Shown here piece by piece: positions 60,436 to 64,000 of a DNA stretch of 64,000 nucleotides. The stretch is taken from contig JXTB01000157.1 of NCBI GenBank assembly GCA_002914805.1, positions 373,872-437,871 of the forward strand, written 5' to 3'. The number at the start of each line of letters is the position of its first letter. The stretch's first letter is position 1. The notes under the pieces were generated by a model. That model was given only the letters and a program-made list of their open reading frames with translations, was not told the DNA's origin and searched no databases. The position numbers and the translations under genes are program-made. This DNA is from Parasponia andersonii (taxonomy: Eukaryota; Streptophyta; Magnoliopsida; Rosales; Cannabaceae).

Positions 60436-62892
60436 TGTCATGACCCGAACCCCAGGGTAGTGGCAGGAGTGGAATTTCACATTTTTTTTAAACTTTTACC
60501 AGTGGACCTATTCCACAGTTCATAGTCACCAAAAAACACAGATTGAAAAATTTTAAGAAAAATGAAATTCTTAGTTATATCACTGAGCATCATCATTCAC
60601 ACCTTAATATCATACTAGAATTGCATATATAGTTACAGACATTTTCAAAGTACTATACTTAACAAGAATGCTAGTAATATCCATTATTGAACAAGACTTA
60701 AATACGAGTCTTGTATTCACACTCCTAGCATTACCAAGTTTCAAAATACAAATAAAAGATATCTTCTTAATCCACTTGCTGACCGTTAATATCACACTGG
60801 ACACCACGAGAAAGTAGGGAGGGTGAGTATAAATTGCCCAGTAGGTTACCCAATTTATCTTTTGGGAAAATCTTTTATAAATCTCAAAACATCTGCATGG
60901 TTAGTAGTAACAGAAAGCATTTCTATAAATATTAATGATTGAAATCATTTATAGAAAATCATACTAAAACCAAAACCAGATATATATATCCAGGTTAAAA
61001 CAAATAGAAAACCATAATAAAACAAGCATAGTGCACATCACATAAATCAACACATCACATGAGTTCTCATCTTCTCATCACAACTAGAACAACTTATACT
61101 ACATGTATTGAGTGCTCTCTGCTTGACATCTATCTCTAAAAACTGAAGAGACACCCATGTGTCAAATCCTACCGAACTGGAGGGGCTCCGAATGCCTACG
61201 CCTACCGTATGGAGATAGTCAGAAAACAAACCCCGCGCGGGTTTACGGGCTCTCACCGATGGCGGGTGTACTAGTCCGCCTACTACAATATCGTGATGCC
61301 TAAGACGACTCTCATGCATGATCGTATGAAATGTGCAATATATATAGAGTCTCAAACAACCATGCAGTAGTTTAACTAACTAGACATGCTCTGATTTTTA
61401 ATTAAAATCCATTTTGTACTTTAAAATCCAAAAGTACAGTTTTTAAGGTTTTACCAAATTCCAAGTATTAAAACTTGTATAAAATCATATTTAAAAATAT
61501 CTAAAGCAGTCTACAATGTTTCACAAATTCATAGTTCATTAAAATAACTTTTCAAATAATTCAATTTAATAAAATCACAAAATTTCATTTTTCAGAATAA
61601 ATTCTAATATTAATGAAAATAATAGAAAATACGTAAATTGAATTCCCTACCTCGAAATAGTGATTATGCTGAGCTAACGATGCTAGAAATATCCTCAATT
61701 GATCACCGGGTTGTTTGGACAGTTGTTTTCGAGTCTCGTCACGTTCACTTGAAAAGTTGACTTTTCAAACGGAGTCTCAAATTGAGAAACAGAGGTCACC
61801 ACTGAATTCAAAATACCCAAAAACGTTGGTTTAGATATAAAGTTCGTCGAAAATAGGTCCCAGTACGAGACCGCCCCGTGGCACTCAAACGATGCAATTC
61901 ACGAGCTATTTTCTCGATTTTCGTGCCATTTCAAAACATAGTGGTATTTCATATCAAACTTCATGTCCCGACCTCACTGAGTCCAAATTTGAAATCAGAA
62001 CTCAGTTTCGAGGTCCCAAACACTAAATGGGCTCAAAATCCAAAAATTATAAAAATACCACATTTTGAAAATATTTAGAAAAATACCACATTTTCATCCC
62101 AATAATTAACTACCTTCCGGTTATCATTTTAGCACTTAAAAATCATGAGATTTCATGTTTCATACTCCTCTATCACATAGTAAAATTTTCTCGGGAAAAA
62201 TAATTTAATTCCGAAATAATTACGAAAATACCACAAATTTTAAATATTAAAATATTACTAGAGTAGACAACTTCTCACTGGAGCCGAGTTAGAGGCCGAA
62301 AGTGGTCGAAAATCAAAGCTAGAGTCGAGACGAATCCAACGGTGGTGGTGGCGTGGTGATCGAATGTCGAACTGCGGCACGGCGGGCAAAAATCTGATCT
62401 AGTGGCGCGAACTTCCGGCTTCGATTTTCCTGGCGATAGGTGGCGATTCACGGCGACAGCACCCGGCACTAGTTCAGGTGGGCGCGTCTGGCACGGCGGT
62501 GGACGGTGGAGCTTCGGTTGAACAGCGATCGTGAGTGGCTTCAAGGGACTTCCGTGGAGAAGAAGAGAGAATTGCGGGGTTTTTATGCAATTTTTCAAAA
62601 ACTGTAGCATTGGGACACGTGGCGCAATCTGATTCGACCAAAAAATAAGTTTCTAAAATTCCACTTTGGCCACAATTTTAAAAAGATTCTTTCATTTTAG
62701 TCCCTTTTTAATTACACTTTTGTCCCCAATTTGAAATTTCTTTTTCACTTTGGCCCCAAAAGTACCTAGACTTTATCTTATCTGGATTCAACACCAAATT
62801 TATTTCTGATTTGTATTTAATTAATCTAAAAATATAAAATTACCCTCGAAGCAAAATTACTTAATTACCCTCACAAAAATTGGGATTTTACA
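60436..62892 (-). repeat. 5' LTR of the Gypsy chromovirus
   Basis: It is 2.5 kb. The first part matches 54239 onward and the last part (GGGACACGTGGCGCAATCTG to TTTTACA) matches the end of the left LTR. The middle holds a GC-rich block (about 62270-62540) with an open frame of 111 codons on the minus strand that has no recognised domain. Confidence 0.85.
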
Positions 62893-62897
62893 AGCAT

Positions 62898-63540
62898 TCT
62901 CAGAACATTGGATAGAAAAATCTTAGTTGCTACTAAAATTCTCAGGTGCAATGAAGCTTGAAGAATTATTCAGCCATAATATGCTTTACGTCTTTCAAAT
63001 TTCAATGTGTTATGCTCTAAAAGAATGAAGGTACAAGAGAATATCTGGAAGCACCAGTATGATTCAGGAGGCAATGCTAGTTAATTGAAAGTTAAAAAAA
63101 AAGAAAAAAACAAAAGAAGCAATTGAGTTGAAGAACAGATTTTCCAATCCAAGGCGATCAATGTTAGAAGAAATAAATGGTGGTCAATTTGTCTTGATCA
63201 ATATTAGAAGAAATAAATGGTGGTCAATTTGAAGACACCGATGTAATTCTCTGTGAAGAAATGTTACTGTCACAAAAAGAAGAAATAGAATGGGTTACTT
63301 TTATTAAGTGTAAGTTTATGAGCGTGAAGTTGTTTGTCAATTTTTTTTTTCTTAATGACGTGCTTTTTAGATTTTTTTTAATAGCTTATGAGAAGGTTTC
63401 ACAAGTTGTTATATATCTCTGTAACTAGCCTCTAATTTGAAACCGGTAACTATATTGGTCAAGAGTGATTAGTAACAACCAAAAAAAAATAAATTAGTAA
63501 CTAAATTAGTGTGATACGTAATCAATAACTAAAAAAATTA
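62898..63540. other. Right flank, AT-rich
   Basis: No gene is seen. A 40-base near-direct repeat (TTAGAAGAAATAAATGGTGGTCAATTTG) occurs at 63162-63190 and about 63203-63231. From about 63420 the AGTAACTAA-type motif begins. Confidence 0.45.
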
Positions 63541-63800
63541 GAAATTAGTAACTATGCTGGTATAACTAATAACCAATCTTATTATTGTAGTTTGTGTATG
63601 TGTGTGTGTGTTTTTTTAGAGGGGAAAAAACCAGTAACTAATGTTGTTACATTAGTAACTAGAAACCAAAAGTTTGGAAATTAGTAACTATGCTTGTAAC
63701 TAATAACCAATCTTATTATTGTAGTTTATGTGTGTGTGTGTTTTTTTTAAGGGGGAAAAACCAGTAACTAATGTTGTTATATTACTAACTAGAAACTAAA
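63541..63800. repeat. 136-bp tandem repeat, two copies, within an AGTAACTA-rich tract
   Basis: Copies at 63541-63676 and 63677 to about 63800 share GAAATTAGTAACTATGCT, CTAATAACCAATCTTATTAT, a GT microsatellite, a T-run, then CCAGTAACTAATGTTGTTA. The wider region (about 63420-64000) is full of AGTAACTA and AATAACCAA variants on the same strand. It runs to the window edge, so its full extent is not known. Confidence 0.75.
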
Positions 63801-64000
63801 TTAACCACTAGTTTAGAGACCAGTAACCAAATTGGTATCTTATTAGAAACTAGTAACTAAATTAATTTCCCTTTAAAAAAAAAAAAAAGAAGACTAACTA
63901 AATTCATACTTGGTAACTAGTCACCATAATGGTTATTGATACCAATAACTAGAAAAAACTAGCAATTAGTCTTATATAGAAACAAAAAATAAATAACCAA

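Larger units (their letters stand above)
54239..62892 (-). mobile_element. Ty3/Gypsy chromovirus (Tekay/Del-like), fossil, minus strand
   Basis: The LTRs begin TGTCA(C/T)GA(T/C)C and end TTTTACA. A 5-bp duplication, AGCAT, flanks the element (54234-54238 and 62893-62897). The primer site GCTCTGATACCA (plus strand, 60417-60428; Met-tRNA type) adjoins the right LTR, which is thus the 5' LTR. A polypurine tract lies at 55630-55640. From right to left: gag (about 60350-59700), zinc-knuckle and linker region, protease (FETGASHSFIS, about 59030), reverse transcriptase ([10 protein letters not shown], about 58020), RNase H, integrase zinc finger and core (about 56940-56450), integrase C-terminus and a chromodomain (WQHHKEDEATWELE, about 55740). 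Order RT-integrase-chromodomain defines a chromovirus. It is broken many times. LTR copies differ at roughly one base in ten to twenty by eye, so the age is probably a few million years. Confidence 0.92.

Noticed and set aside
62275-62610. 111-codon open frame in the Gypsy 5' LTR
   Set aside because: Proline- and arginine-rich product of a GC-rich LTR segment without a known domain; treated as part of the LTR.
1-64000. CRISPR arrays, rRNA genes, riboswitches, bacterial operons
   Set aside because: None is expected in plant nuclear DNA. No spaced identical repeats or rRNA landmarks were seen.

Overview
This is AT-rich nuclear DNA of a higher plant, probably a eudicot. The host genes are plant-type (a PFK2-like phosphofructokinase, a GH17/X8 beta-1,3-glucanase with a GPI-type tail, a small HMA metal-binding protein). 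They have GT-AG introns and sit among plant Copia, Gypsy-chromovirus, CACTA, hAT and SINE repeats. The exact species cannot be told from the sequence.

Layout. 1-2647 is the 3' part of an LTR retroelement derivative with its LTR. About 2660-21201 (+ strand) holds the exons of a dead RGLG-type E3 ubiquitin ligase gene (vWA/copine domain plus RING). It is split by a Copia element (about 3091-10294), a degenerate AT-rich repeat array (11400-13680) carrying two MITE-like elements, the relic of a second dead host gene on the other strand (DUF615/DarP-like, about 15000-17498), and a solo Copia LTR (18581-20358). A hAT-type non-autonomous element follows at 21582-22332.

The best-preserved host genes are three, all on the minus strand: a GH17 glucanase (22629-25478, two exons), PFK2 (28416-41964, two exons with a 12.1-kb intron) and an HMA protein (52126-52679, three exons). 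The PFK2 intron is large because an 8.7-kb CACTA transposon (31286-39982, TSD TGG) lies inside it, apparently inside an older LTR. The transposon carries a tnp2 transposase gene and a second gene with Transposase_24-like and Ulp1-like cysteine protease parts. Both are read antisense to PFK2.

The right half is mostly fossils: a minus-strand Copia (43380-48630, TSD AGGGT), a tRNA-derived SINE relic (about 48850-48993), a solo LTR (49524-51047, TSD GTGCC) and a minus-strand Tekay/Del-like Gypsy chromovirus (54239-62892, TSD AGCAT). A tandem repeat lies at 63541-63800. There is no operon-like organisation. The three live genes appear functionally unrelated: cell-wall callose turnover, glycolysis and metal binding. 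No convincing new biological system was found. The most informative observations are the nested insertion history, two decayed host genes and the transposon-inflated PFK2 intron. Assembly gaps (single N at 3088, 21345, 28069 and 42271; N-run 10070-10112) limit some boundaries.
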